Source: Verrucomicrobiota bacterium
GTDB taxonomy: Bacteria; Verrucomicrobiota; Verrucomicrobiia; Limisphaerales; J093
Reading direction: 5' to 3'
Assembly: GCA_029556615.1 (NCBI GenBank)
Contig: JAKQDD010000113.1
Location: 124,001 to 188,000, forward strand
DNA: 64,000 nt
The translations under genes were made by a program, and so were the position numbers. Within the stretch, counting starts at the first letter, position 1. Every line of letters starts with the position of its first letter. The notes beneath the pieces were generated by a model, which was not told the origin of the DNA, did no database searches, and saw only the letters and a program-made list of their open reading frames with translations. Positions 16,740-25,930 of this stretch are shown piece by piece.

Positions 16740-19700
16740 ATGAGAGCCTTTCCCTTGCTGGCGGCGTGGTGCGCCACCCTCGGCGCCATCGTCCTCACCC
16801 ACGCCCAGAATCTCACTCCGCGCCAAATCCCTGCGGCACTCAAGGACTGGCAGGACTGGGCCACTTGGGACGCCAAGCACCGCCATTGCCCGACCCCATT
16901 CAACAACGCCGCAAAACACGTCTGCCTCTGGCCCGGGGAGCTGTCGCTGACGGCCGATCCGAAATCCGCGACGTGGGAACTGCGCGTGACCGTGTTCGGC
17001 AGGACCTGGGTGCCCCTGCCGGGGGGCGCTGACACCTGGCCGCTCGACGTGCGCGCCGACGGAGCGCCCGCCGCCGTCGTCGAGCATGAGAACCGTCCCA
17101 GCCTCGAGCTCGACGCCGGCCTTCACCAGATCACAGGCGCATTCCGCTGGGAGACGGAAATGCCCCAGCGGATCCGCGTGCCCCGTGAAATCGGCCTGCT
17201 GTCGCTCGTCCTCGAAGGCCGGAAAGTCGAGATCCCCAACTGGGACGAGGCCGGCGACCTCTGGCTCAAACGCGTCCGACTCGAGGCCACCGACAAGGAC
17301 GCCATCGCCGCCCAGGTCTGGCGTGTCATCGAGGATGGCATACCGCTCTGGCTGCGCACGGAGCTCGAGTTGAGCGTTTCGGGCAAGAGCCGCGAGGAGG
17401 ATCTCGGCCACATCGTGCCCGAGGGATGGAGCATCGCGTCGGTCGATGCGCCGGTGCCGGTGGCCGTGGATGACCAGGGCCGCATGAAGGCCCAGGTGCG
17501 TGCGGGCAAATGGACTGTCCGCGTCGACGCGTTTCGCACGACCGACGCGGGCGGGATCGGGTTTGCCCAGAGCGCCCAGCCAATCGTGGCGGCCGAGCTG
17601 GTGGGCTTCCGCGCCGCGCCGGAGTTTCGCATGGCGGAGCTCGAGGGCCTCCCGCTGGTGGACGTGTCGCAGACGACCTTCCCCCAGAAATGGCGGAACC
17701 TGCCGGTGTATCAATGGCAGACGGACCGGGCGTTCCGGCTGGTCGAGAAGATGCGGGGCATGGGGCGGCAACGGCCGGAGGGTCTGCAAATCAGCCGCGT
17801 GTTCTGGCTCGACGAGGACGGCAAGGGCCTGACGTTCCGCGATCAGATCCGCGGCACGATGCAGCAGATCTGGCGGCTCGATGTCGCAGAGGGCTTGAAG
17901 CTCGGCGCCGCGAAGATCGGCGGTCAGGCCCAGTTGATCACCGTCAACCCGTCCAACAAGGCGCCGGGCGTCGAGATCCGCACCCGGAACCTGGACATGC
18001 AGGCCATCGGACGCTCGGACCGGATGGAAGCGATACCGGCGACCGGTTGGCGCTCGCCCGCGGACGGGCTTCAGGTCACCCTGAACCTGCCGCCGGGCTG
18101 GCGGGTGCTGGCCCTGTTCGGCGCGGATTGGGTCGAGGGCGACTGGCTGACCGCATGGACGCTGCTGGACTTGTTCCTGCTGCTGATCTTCTCGCTGGCA
18201 GTATTCAAGCTGTGGGGCTGGAAGGCGGGACTGGTGGCGTTCCTGGCGTTCGGCCTCGGGTATCACGAGCCGGGTGCACCCCGCCTGTCGTGGCTTTTCC
18301 TGTTGCTGCCTTTGGCGCTGCTGCGCGTGGTGCCGGACGGCGGAGTGCGCCGGGGGATCGCCGCCTGGCGGTGGCTGGCCATCGCCCTCTTGCTGCTGGG
18401 CCTCGTGCCCTTCGCCGCCGGACAGCTGCAGAGCGTCCTCTACCCGCAACTCGAGCCGCAGGGATACCGCTACGGCTCGCGGCCGCTCTTCGGCCCGCTG
18501 GCGTATCGTGCGGCGCACCGGGTGGCCGCCCAGCGTGCCGCCGCACTCCCCGCCCTGATGCCCGCAACCGAGGCGCTCGAAGCCGCGCCACCCGAAGCGG
18601 CGGGACGGTCGTCCATAGGGAAAATGGCAGCCCGCTACCGACTCGAATCCAACCTGAGCTACGAATCCAAGGCCAGGATCCAGACCGGCCCGGCCGAACC
18701 GGAATGGAGCTGGAACCAGGTCCATTGCGGTTGGAATGGACCCGTGTCCGCCGACGAGACTCTCCGGCCCCTTCTCGTCTCCACGGCCATGCACCGCGGG
18801 TTGACGGTGCTGCGCGTGGCGCTGCTGCTGCTGCTCGGCGGCCTCCTGCTCCGAAACCGCCGCCCGAAACCGGTGGCCGCCAGCCCGGCCCAGGCGACCG
18901 GCGCGGGCGCCGCGGCGGCCCTGCTCCTTGCCCTGTGCCTGCCGGCATCCGCCCTCGCCCAGGTGCCCGACAAGGAGATGCTCAACACGCTGCGCGACCG
19001 CTTGCTCGAGACCGCCGACGCCTATCCCCACGCAGCGGACATCGCGGCCGTGGATCTGAACGTCACCGGCGGCAGAATCTCGATGACGGCCGAAATCCAC
19101 GCGGCGTTGCCGGTGGCCGTGCCCCTGCCCGGCAGACTGCCCTCCTGGTCCCCGGTCTCCGTCCACGTGGATGGCAAGCCGACGGCGGTCCTGCGGCGCG
19201 AGGATGGCTACCTGTGGATCGCCGCGCCCGCGGGCGTGCATCGCGTGGGGGTCGAAGGACTCCTCCCCAGCGCCACGGAATGGGAATGGACGTTCCTCTT
19301 GAAACCGCGCCGCGTCGCCATCGCAGCTCCCAACTGGACGGTCACCGGCGTCCGCCCGAATGGCATCCCGGAAGACCAGATCTTCTTCGCCCGGCAAGTC
19401 GGAGCCGCCGCCGGGGAAGCCGCGTATGATCGCAAGGACTTCAATGCCATCGTCGCGGTGGAACGACACCTCGAAATCGGGCTGATCTGGCAGGCGCGCA
19501 CGCTGGTGACGCGCCTCTCGCAGGCAGGCAAGGCGGTCTCCCTCCGGGTCCCGCTGCTCGCGGGCGAGAAGGTGCTTTCGCCGGCAGTGATCGTGCAGGA
19601 CGGGTTCGTCGAGGTCCGCCTGGGCGCGGGCGAGGCCGAGTTTGGCTGGGAAAGCGAACTGCCGACCGGCAAGGCGACCGTGCTGACGGCGGAACAGACC

Positions 19701-20816
19701 CACCGATGGGTCGAGCGCTGGCATCTGGTGACGTCGCCGGTGTGGAACGTGGCGCTCTCGGGCCTCGCGCCGGTGTTCGAGACCAGCGAGCGGAATCTGG
19801 TGCCCGTGTGGCATCCGTGGCCGGGCGAGAGCGTCACGCTCTCCTTCAGCAAGCCCGAGGCCATGAGCGGCGACACCCTCACCGTGCGGCGCGTGAAGCA
19901 CGACCTCTCGCTCGGAAGCCGTCAGCGCACTTCGCAGCTCACCCTCGATGTCGAGGCCAGCTTGGGCGATGATTTCATCCTCGAGCTGGATCCCAAAGCG
20001 GAGATCTCCTCCCTCAAACAGGACGACCGCCCGATTCCGGTCCGGCGTGAGGGCGCAACGCTCGTGGTACCGGTGCATCCAGGCAGCCAGACCTTGACTC
20101 TCGAATGGCGCTCGGACGAACCCCTCGGGACCACGGCGGCCGCCGGGACCGTGAAGCTGCCGGTCGAGGCCGCGAATATCAGCACCGTGATGCATGTGCC
20201 CGAGAGCCGCTGGGTGCTTTGGGCCTCGGGCCCGTTGCGCGGCCCGGCGGTGCGATTCTGGACCGTTCTCGCCGTCTCGCTCCTTGCGGCGTGGATACTG
20301 GGCGGGCTCAAGCTCTCGCCGCTGAGCCGGCTGCAGTGGACCCTCCTCGCGCTCGGACTGACGCAAATCCACCTGGCTGCCGCACTGACCGTGGTCGGCT
20401 GGTTCTTCCTGGTCCGGTGGCGCGGGGAACAGGGGGACTCGGTTGCAGGTTGGCGATTCGACCTGCTGCAGCTCCTCGTGGCGGGTCTCACCCTGGCGGC
20501 GCTGGGCATCCTCGTTGCCACGGTCCGCGAAGGTCTTCTCGGGAACCCGGAGATGTTCATCCGCGGCAACGGTTCGTCGCGCGTCGAGTTGTGTTGGTTC
20601 CAGCCCCGCAGCGGAACCGAGCTGCCCCTGCCGGTGGTCGTGTCCGTCTCCGTCTGGTTCTATCGGCTGCTGATGCTGGCGTGGGCCCTCTGGCTCGCGA
20701 CGGCGCTCATCCGCTGGCTGCAGTTCGCCTGGATGCAATTCAGCAAGGGCGGCTGCTGGAAACCGCTCTCGAGAAAGCCCAAGAGCCCGCCGCCGCTTCC
20801 CCCCGGCAAGGCGTGA
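16740..20816 (+). CDS. 1358-aa exported membrane protein with two parallel halves
   Basis: The start at 16740 opens a signal peptide (MRAFPLLAAWCATLGAIVLTHA); the 2199-aa ORF-track entry is an upstream run-on antisense to 14100..16619. Half one is a beta-rich extracytoplasmic region (~25-465) followed by several membrane helices (~468-575). Near 685-742 there is another helix and then a second signal-like stretch ('AALLLALCLPASALAQ'), a second beta-rich region (~745-1165) and a C-terminal group of four to five helices (~1170-1330). It ends in a basic, proline-rich tail (KPKSPPPLPPGKA). I do not recognise a family. Similar very large proteins are seen in PVC genomes. It precedes GH95 on the same strand. 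Confidence 0.8.
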   Translation: MRAFPLLAAWCATLGAIVLTHAQNLTPRQIPAALKDWQDWATWDAKHRHCPTPFNNAAKHVCLWPGELSLTADPKSATWELRVTVFGRTWVPLPGGADTWPLDVRADGAPAAVVEHENRPSLELDAGLHQITGAFRWETEMPQRIRVPREIGLLSLVLEGRKVEIPNWDEAGDLWLKRVRLEATDKDAIAAQVWRVIEDGIPLWLRTELELSVSGKSREEDLGHIVPEGWSIASVDAPVPVAVDDQGRMKAQVRAGKWTVRVDAFRTTDAGGIGFAQSAQPIVAAELVGFRAAPEFRMAELEGLPLVDVSQTTFPQKWRNLPVYQWQTDRAFRLVEKMRGMGRQRPEGLQISRVFWLDEDGKGLTFRDQIRGTMQQIWRLDVAEGLKLGAAKIGGQAQLITVNPSNKAPGVEIRTRNLDMQAIGRSDRMEAIPATGWRSPADGLQVTLNLPPGWRVLALFGADWVEGDWLTAWTLLDLFLLLIFSLAVFKLWGWKAGLVAFLAFGLGYHEPGAPRLSWLFLLLPLALLRVVPDGGVRRGIAAWRWLAIALLLLGLVPFAAGQLQSVLYPQLEPQGYRYGSRPLFGPLAYRAAHRVAAQRAAALPALMPATEALEAAPPEAAGRSSIGKMAARYRLESNLSYESKARIQTGPAEPEWSWNQVHCGWNGPVSADETLRPLLVSTAMHRGLTVLRVALLLLLGGLLLRNRRPKPVAASPAQATGAGAAAALLLALCLPASALAQVPDKEMLNTLRDRLLETADAYPHAADIAAVDLNVTGGRISMTAEIHAALPVAVPLPGRLPSWSPVSVHVDGKPTAVLRREDGYLWIAAPAGVHRVGVEGLLPSATEWEWTFLLKPRRVAIAAPNWTVTGVRPNGIPEDQIFFARQVGAAAGEAAYDRKDFNAIVAVERHLEIGLIWQARTLVTRLSQAGKAVSLRVPLLAGEKVLSPAVIVQDGFVEVRLGAGEAEFGWESELPTGKATVLTAEQTHRWVERWHLVTSPVWNVALSGLAPVFETSERNLVPVWHPWPGESVTLSFSKPEAMSGDTLTVRRVKHDLSLGSRQRTSQLTLDVEASLGDDFILELDPKAEISSLKQDDRPIPVRREGATLVVPVHPGSQTLTLEWRSDEPLGTTAAAGTVKLPVEAANISTVMHVPESRWVLWASGPLRGPAVRFWTVLAVSLLAAWILGGLKLSPLSRLQWTLLALGLTQIHLAAALTVVGWFFLVRWRGEQGDSVAGWRFDLLQLLVAGLTLAALGILVATVREGLLGNPEMFIRGNGSSRVELCWFQPRSGTELPLPVVVSVSVWFYRLLMLAWALWLATALIRWLQFAWMQFSKGGCWKPLSRKPKSPPPLPPGKA

Positions 20817-20906
20817 TCCCTGCATGGATGTTGGGCCATGAGAAGCTCCGGCAACCGAGTCCCCATTGCCAAGCGGCCGTGGGCTGGATACCCTCATCCC
20901 AGCCCT

Positions 20907-23267
20907 ATGCAGCGCATCGTATTCACGGCGGTCCTTGCTCTCGCGGCGGGAACGACCTTCGGCGCCGGCGATCCCACCGCGACGCTGTGGTTCGACCAGC
21001 CGGCCAGCAGCTTCCAGGAATCGCTGCCGCTGGGCAACGGGCGCATGGGCGCGATGGTGTTCGGTGGCGTGAACGAGGAGCGGATTGTGCTGAACGAGAG
21101 CTCGGTCTGGTCCGGCTCGCGCGATCCCGAGGCGGATCGGCCCGACGCGCACCGGGCATTGCCGGAAATCCGCCGCCTCTTGCTCGAAGGCAAGAACGTC
21201 GAGGCCGAGAGACTGGTGAACGCCAATTTCACCTGTCAGGGCAAAGGCTCCGGTCATGGCAACGGCGTGAATCTGCCTTTCGGCTGTTACCAGACGCTGG
21301 GCAACTTGCGGCTGCGGTTCGGCGGCGCGCGGGATGGGGTGGCCGTGACAACGGATGCGCGAGCCGGGGCCCAGGATTACTCGAGGACGCTGGACCTGCG
21401 CTCGGCTTCGGCCCGCGTGAGTTTCGCGCGTGGTGGCGTCCGCTTCGCACGGGAGCATTTCGTCAGCGCGCCGGATGCGGTGTTTGTTTCGCGCCTGACG
21501 GCCGACACGCCGGGTTCACTCTCCCTCACCATCGCGCTGGATCGACAGGAGCGGTTTGAGACGAAGGCCACTGCGCCGAATGAACTGCTGATGACCGGCA
21601 CCCTCAACGATGGCCGTGGCGGCCAGGGGGTGACCTACGCGGCACGACTGCGGGTGCTGGCGCGGGGCGGTCCGGTGAAGGCCGAGGGGGCCGCGCTCCG
21701 GGTGGAGCCGGCGGACGAGGTGTTGCTGCTGCTGGCGGCCGCGACGGACTACAAGGGGTTTGCCGGGCGCCAGTTGGACGACCCGGCGGCGGCGACCCTC
21801 AGCGACCTTGACCAGGCCGCGAAGAAATCGTTCACGGAACTGCGCGCCGCGCAGCAAGCCGATCACGGGCATTGGTTCAATCGCGTCGAGCTGGAGTTGC
21901 CGGCCACGGCCAACAGCACTCTGCCGACGCCGCAGCGGCTGGCCGGCTTCGCCCAGGGGGCGGAGGACCCGGCGTTGGCGGCGCTCTATTTCAACTTTGG
22001 TCGCTACTTGCTGATCAGTGCGTCACGCCCCGGAGGGTTGCCGGCCAACTTGCAGGGCCTCTGGGCCGAGGAAATTCACACGCCGTGGAACGGCGACTGG
22101 CACCTCGACATCAATGTGCAGATGAATTACTGGCCGGCCGAGGTCTGCAATCTCCCGGAATTGCACGAACCGCTGCACCAGCTCATCGCGTCGCTGGTCG
22201 AACCGGGGCGCAAGACGGCCAAGGCCTACTACAACGCACGCGGTTGGGTGGCACACGTGATCACGAATCCGTGGGGCTTCACGTCGCCCGGCGAAAGTGC
22301 GTCGTGGGGCGCGACGGTCAGCGGCTCGGCGTGGCTCTGCCAGCACCTGTGGGAACACTACGCGTTCACGCTGGACCGCGAGTTCCTGCGCTGGGCCTAC
22401 CCGATCCTGAAAGAGTCGGCGCTGTTCTACCTGGACAACCTGGTCGAAGAACCCAAGCGCACGTGGCTCGTCACCGGCCCGTCGAACTCGCCGGAGAACG
22501 CCTTTCTTCTGCCGGATGGCCAGACCGCCCACGTCTGCCTGGGACCGACGGTGGACATGCAGCTGCTCCGCGAACTCTTCGGCAACACCGCCCGCGCCGC
22601 GGAGATCCTCGGCGTGGACGACGGCCTGCGCCGCGAACTCACCGGGAAACGCGCTCGCCTCGCACCGAACCAAATCGGTCCCGACGGCCGCTTGCAGGAA
22701 TGGCTCGAGCCGTACCCGGAGCCGGAACCGAAACACCGTCACACCTCTCACCTGTACGGCCTGCACCCGTTCCACGAGATCACCCGGCGCGGCACGCCCG
22801 ACCTGGCAGAAGCCTGTCGCAAGTCGCTCGACGCGCGCGGCGACGACAGCAACGGCTGGGCGCTGGCCTGGCGGATGAACTTCTGGGCGCGGCTCGGCGA
22901 TGGCGACCGCGCCCACAAGCTGTTCAAGACACTCCTCCGACCCGCAGGCGGTGGCAGCGGCTCGCTGCCGAACCTCTTCGATTCCTGCCCGCCGTTCCAA
23001 ATTGACGGCAACTTCGGCGGCTGCGCGGGCGTCGCGGAGATGCTGCTGCAAAGCCACGCGGGCGAAATCGAGTTGCTGCCGGCGCTGCCGAAGGCGTGGC
23101 CCAACGGCTCCGTGAAAGGACTCAAGGCGCGCGGCAACGTGACGGTGGACATCGCGTGGCAGGACGGCAAAGTCACGACGTACCGCCTCGTCTCACGCGA
23201 CCCCCATCCCGTCACGGTGCGGCTCAACGGCGAGTCGCGCACGGTGAATACCGTCAGCGGGAAGTAG
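20907..23267 (+). CDS. GH95 alpha-L-fucosidase, exported
   Basis: 786 aa from the ATG at 20907, where a Sec signal begins (MQRIVFTAVLALAAGTTFGA); the ORF track adds 23 residues. The N-terminal beta domain has the GH95 hallmark 'FQESLPLGNGRMGAMVFGG' and 'IVLNESSVWSG'. The alpha/alpha barrel carries the expected active-site blocks: DINVQMNYWPAE (Asn cluster, ~401-412), SNSPENAF (Glu ~530), HRHTSHLYGLHP (~610-621) and CPPFQIDGNFGG (Asp ~700). Length and motif order are complete, so it should be active on alpha-1,2-linked L-fucose (or occasionally L-galactose) in glycans. It probably acts with the divergent glycosidase/symporter operon. Confidence 0.95.
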   Translation: MQRIVFTAVLALAAGTTFGAGDPTATLWFDQPASSFQESLPLGNGRMGAMVFGGVNEERIVLNESSVWSGSRDPEADRPDAHRALPEIRRLLLEGKNVEAERLVNANFTCQGKGSGHGNGVNLPFGCYQTLGNLRLRFGGARDGVAVTTDARAGAQDYSRTLDLRSASARVSFARGGVRFAREHFVSAPDAVFVSRLTADTPGSLSLTIALDRQERFETKATAPNELLMTGTLNDGRGGQGVTYAARLRVLARGGPVKAEGAALRVEPADEVLLLLAAATDYKGFAGRQLDDPAAATLSDLDQAAKKSFTELRAAQQADHGHWFNRVELELPATANSTLPTPQRLAGFAQGAEDPALAALYFNFGRYLLISASRPGGLPANLQGLWAEEIHTPWNGDWHLDINVQMNYWPAEVCNLPELHEPLHQLIASLVEPGRKTAKAYYNARGWVAHVITNPWGFTSPGESASWGATVSGSAWLCQHLWEHYAFTLDREFLRWAYPILKESALFYLDNLVEEPKRTWLVTGPSNSPENAFLLPDGQTAHVCLGPTVDMQLLRELFGNTARAAEILGVDDGLRRELTGKRARLAPNQIGPDGRLQEWLEPYPEPEPKHRHTSHLYGLHPFHEITRRGTPDLAEACRKSLDARGDDSNGWALAWRMNFWARLGDGDRAHKLFKTLLRPAGGGSGSLPNLFDSCPPFQIDGNFGGCAGVAEMLLQSHAGEIELLPALPKAWPNGSVKGLKARGNVTVDIAWQDGKVTTYRLVSRDPHPVTVRLNGESRTVNTVSGK

Positions 23268-23268
23268 C

Positions 23269-23499
23269 CCTCTCATCACACGCCGGGCGCTTACAGTCCG
23301 CGACAACCAAGGCTGGGGCTTGTTCGTCGATGGCGCAGCCCACGGCACGATCATCCGCAACAACGTCATCGAGGACACCGGCAGTGGCCGCCAGAAGACG
23401 GGCATCCGCATCGGCAGGCAGGCCGGTCCCGTGACGCTGGAGCGAAACACCGTGCGGGCTGCCACGGCCTTGCAGGACGACCGGCCGCGACTGCCCTGA
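23269..23499 (+). pseudogene. Remnant C-terminus of a right-handed beta-helix protein
   Basis: Reading frame 1 immediately after the GH95 stop is open to a TGA at 23497-23499 but has no usable start. The translation (…RDNQGWGLFVDGAAHGTI, IRNNVIEDTGSGRQKTGI, VTLERNTV) shows the N-x-I/V ladder pattern of pectate-lyase-like beta-helix proteins. Only about 76 residues remain. The ORF track does not list it. It looks like the tail of a deleted polysaccharide lyase-type gene, consistent with past rearrangement next to the fucosidase. Confidence 0.7.
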
Positions 23500-23590
23500 A
23501 CTCCACCACCCCCGATCCCGGGCTCCAGCCCGCCCGGGCCTCGGTGCGCGTGCCGTGGGCGCTCGAGCGGGAACCGAAGCGGCTCACGCC

Positions 23591-24022
23591 TCAGTTGACG
23601 GGAACCATGGAATGAACCACGCGCAGGCACTGCGCAGCCTCCCGCCGTGTCCGCCACGCTTCGTAATGGGCCACGGTCTCCCGGTGGAGGGCGAGCGTCA
23701 GAAGCACCTCCTGGAGATCGTCGACGTACCCGCCTTCCCAAGTGTCGGGAATCCGATCGGCCCAGCGCAGAAAATAGTCGAGCGCCTTCAGGAAATCGGC
23801 CAGGGTGGTCAACGGCATCTCCCGATAGTCCCCACAGACCGCGTCCCGGATCATCGACAGCATCTGGCGAATGCCGTGGGTCAGGCGGTCATGCACGAAA
23901 CGACCCGGCGTGAGGGAGGCCAACTTCACGGTAACGACTTCCGTGAGCCCGGCCGGATGGCACAAATCATCGACGGTGAACGCTCCGAGTCCATCCACCA
24001 AAGCCACCGATGTACGATTCAT
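23591..24022 (-). CDS. Small DUF1232/YkvA-like protein
   Basis: 143 aa starting at the ATG at 24022 (MNRTSVALVDGLG); the 564-aa ORF-track frame upstream is a shadow over the prepilin gene. The C-terminal part, 'LADFLKALDYFLRWADRIPD' followed by 'YVDDLQEVL', resembles the DUF1232 (YkvA) motif, in which a helix is followed by an I-P-D turn and a Y-x-D-D segment. The usual strongly hydrophobic helix is weaker here, so it may be soluble. The function of DUF1232 proteins is unknown. Transcribed alone, convergent with the beta-helix remnant. Confidence 0.6.
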   Translation of the reverse strand: MNRTSVALVDGLGAFTVDDLCHPAGLTEVVTVKLASLTPGRFVHDRLTHGIRQMLSMIRDAVCGDYREMPLTTLADFLKALDYFLRWADRIPDTWEGGYVDDLQEVLLTLALHRETVAHYEAWRTRREAAQCLRVVHSMVPVN

Positions 24023-24074
24023 AGACGAGTGGGAGTATGCAGGGGCTTGCCCGCGCGCGCCTTTATGCGATGCA

Positions 24075-24093
24075 CCGGCGTTTGTAACGCCGG
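24075..24093. repeat. Short perfect hairpin in intergenic DNA
   Basis: CCGGCGTT-TGT-AACGCCGG is an 8-bp perfect stem with a 3-nt loop, in the 255-bp divergent gap between the DUF1232-like gene and the prepilin-like gene. No U-run follows on either strand, so it is not a standard terminator. The rest of the gap shows nothing else I can support. Confidence 0.5.
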
Positions 24094-24277
24094 CTTCCTG
24101 CTGCACAATGGCGTCCTGAGGGTCTGCACGAGTCACCTCCGGAATCAATGGTTGCACAAACCCTGAACTGCCCCGACCCGATGACAACGTTGCTTTTCTG
24201 TGGCCCGATCTCCGCTCGAGTGCTAGTCTGCAAAGCCAGCAGAAGCCCCCATTCAAGAACCGGTACGAAACACCCGG

Positions 24278-25102
24278 GTGATTATGAAGACGCACCTCCC
24301 TGACCGGCCAGGGCAGTCCTCCCGCCACAAGGGGCTGCCTGGGTTCACCCTGATCGAATTGCTCGTCGTCATCGCGATCATCGCGATCCTGGCGGGCATG
24401 CTCCTGCCCGCGCTCTCCCGCGCCAAGGAGAAAGGCAAGTCCATCCGGTGCATGAGCAACGTGCGGCAGATGTCCCTCAGCTACTTCCTCTACGCGGACG
24501 ACCACAACGACGAGGTGGTGACGCTTTACCTGTTCGAGACCGCGCCGCCGGGTGCCCTCTACCCGGGGGGCGTCACGTGGTGGGTGGACATACTCCGCCC
24601 GTACCTCCAGGGGACGAACGTGACGATATGCCCCAGCATCAAGGGCGGCGTCGCGGGGACTGCCGGCGGCCCGGGCGGGCTCGGCGTCGCGCTGAGTCAT
24701 CCCGAGCTCTCCGCCTGGTCCACCGACTGGTGCCCCAAACTGGCATCCATGAAGAACCCGGTCAAGAAAGCGCCCTTCACCGACTCGGGCCTGATCGCCA
24801 ACCCGCGGGAACGCGACCCCGACAACTGGGTCGAGGTCCCCAAACAGCAGTCGCTTTACTGGCGCGTCCCCACGAATCGGGGCTACTACGACGACGACCC
24901 CCAACGCCCGGTCGGCCGCCACCTCAAACGCTGCATTGCCGGATTCGCGGACGGCCATGGCGAAGCGCTGCGAGTGAGCGCGATGGGCCTCCAGTATTAC
25001 CCCGGAAAAACCCCGGACGGGAAGTCCGCCACCGGCATGTCGTGGCTCGGGGGGAACAACCTCTACGATGACCGCTGGATGTGGTCCTTCGCCTCCCCCT
25101 AG
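24278..25102 (+). CDS. Prepilin-type N-terminal cleavage/methylation protein (PVC type-II pseudopilin-like)
   Basis: 274 aa. A basic leader ends at G followed by FTLIELLVVIAIIAILAGML, the type IV prepilin cleavage site and transmembrane/assembly helix in its strongly conserved Verrucomicrobia/Planctomycete form, then LPALSRAKEKGKSIRCMSN. The globular domain contains 'YADDHNDEVV', and 'GFADGHGEALRVSAM' near the C-terminus, matching the H-x-G/DGH signature of this huge PVC family. These proteins exist in dozens of copies per genome and their exact role is not established. Two in-frame starts (24278, 24284) are possible. The stop TAG at 25100-25102 is partly supplied by repeat family III. Confidence 0.93.
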   Translation: MIMKTHLPDRPGQSSRHKGLPGFTLIELLVVIAIIAILAGMLLPALSRAKEKGKSIRCMSNVRQMSLSYFLYADDHNDEVVTLYLFETAPPGALYPGGVTWWVDILRPYLQGTNVTICPSIKGGVAGTAGGPGGLGVALSHPELSAWSTDWCPKLASMKNPVKKAPFTDSGLIANPRERDPDNWVEVPKQQSLYWRVPTNRGYYDDDPQRPVGRHLKRCIAGFADGHGEALRVSAMGLQYYPGKTPDGKSATGMSWLGGNNLYDDRWMWSFASP

Positions 25103-25185
25103 CGAGGCGCGCCTCAGACCGATGAAGCATGCAGTCCAGAGCAACCGTGGGGGGCAGCGGAGCTCACTGCCTCCGCGCCTCGCTA
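25101..25185. repeat. Dispersed repeat family III, full copy
   Basis: AGCGAGGCGCGCCTCAGACC at the left and GCGCCTCGCTA at the right form imperfect inverted ends; GGCGCGCC in the left arm is itself palindromic. The left end overlaps the stop codon of the prepilin gene. A related copy lies at 53712-53800 and an arm at 10087-10109. As at 53.7 kb, a family I element follows within 2-4 bp. Confidence 0.8.
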
Positions 25186-25188
25186 CTG

Positions 25189-25277
25189 TAGAGTCCTCGG
25201 AGGCGGGGGGATGGGTTTGGAACGGCAGGGACCCAACTTGACCTGTTGACCACACATTCCATAAGTCGAGGACTCCA
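25189..25277 (-). repeat. Dispersed palindromic repeat family I, copy B
   Basis: 89 bp, inverted relative to copies A and C. Ends TAGAGTCCTCGGAGG and TAAGTCGAGGACTCCA. The reverse complement matches copy C closely (shared GACTTATGGAATG / GACTTGTGGAATG and GTGGTCAACAGGTCAAG). Together with family III it fills the gap before the CDS at 25301. Confidence 0.85.
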
Positions 25278-25300
25278 CAGGGCAACGGACATCGCCTGAC

Positions 25301-25930
25301 ATGAAGTGGTCAACACGAGACATCCTGATCGCGAGCGTTGCTGCCTGCGCCGCCGCCGTATCGCTCTACTTCACCGCGGCGGGCCGGTCGCCCAAGATCG
25401 CGCTTGGCACCTACGAGGCCCTGGGTGCCGTGACGGCCGAAGAGACGGCCAGACTCCTCGGACCCAAGGGCCAGGTGCTCGTCATCGCCCGTGACACGGG
25501 CGCCGACAAGAATCCCTCCGTCGAAGCGCAGCTCGAGGCCTTCCGCCAGACCCTCAAGAAGCAGGGAGGGTTGCGTCTGGTCACGGAGCGGTTCGTGGCA
25601 ACCCCGATGATGATGATGGCCACCGGGGGCGCCGTGCCCCTGGACCACCTCGTCAAGGCGCTCGAGAAGCATGCGACCGCCGGCGCCCTGGTGCTGTTTT
25701 GCGGACTGCCGCCGCTCGAGGACTCCGTGGCAGCCATGCTGAAACAACGCAAGGTCAAGGTCGTCGTCGTCTCCTCCTTCCACCCCGAGTACGGTCCCCT
25801 CCTCGAACAGGGTGTCATCCACCTGGCAATCGTGCCCAAGCCGAACGATCTGCCGCCGGACGCCCAACCACCGCGAACCGTGCGCGAACAGTTCGACCAG
25901 GATTACGCCATCATCAAACCCCAGCCTTGA
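25301..25930 (+). CDS. Membrane-anchored extracytoplasmic protein, unknown function
   Basis: 209 aa. An N-terminal signal-anchor (DILIASVAACAAAVSLYFTAA) is followed by a single alpha/beta-looking domain: 'QVLVIARDTGADKNPSVEAQ', 'GALVLFCGLPPLEDSVAAML', 'VKVVVVSSFHPEYGPLLEQG'. The alternating strand/helix pattern resembles a Rossmann-like or sugar-binding fold, but there is no recognisable catalytic motif and I cannot name a family. No Shine-Dalgarno is seen, and a family I repeat lies 23 bp upstream. Its 3' end overlaps the end of the decayed cyclase on the other strand. Confidence 0.7.
   Translation: MKWSTRDILIASVAACAAAVSLYFTAAGRSPKIALGTYEALGAVTAEETARLLGPKGQVLVIARDTGADKNPSVEAQLEAFRQTLKKQGGLRLVTERFVATPMMMMATGGAVPLDHLVKALEKHATAGALVLFCGLPPLEDSVAAMLKQRKVKVVVVSSFHPEYGPLLEQGVIHLAIVPKPNDLPPDAQPPRTVREQFDQDYAIIKPQP

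Noticed and set aside
16650-21458. 1602-aa minus-strand ORF
   Set aside because: Antisense to two well-supported plus-strand genes; composition is dominated by R, H, Q, G and no motif is visible.
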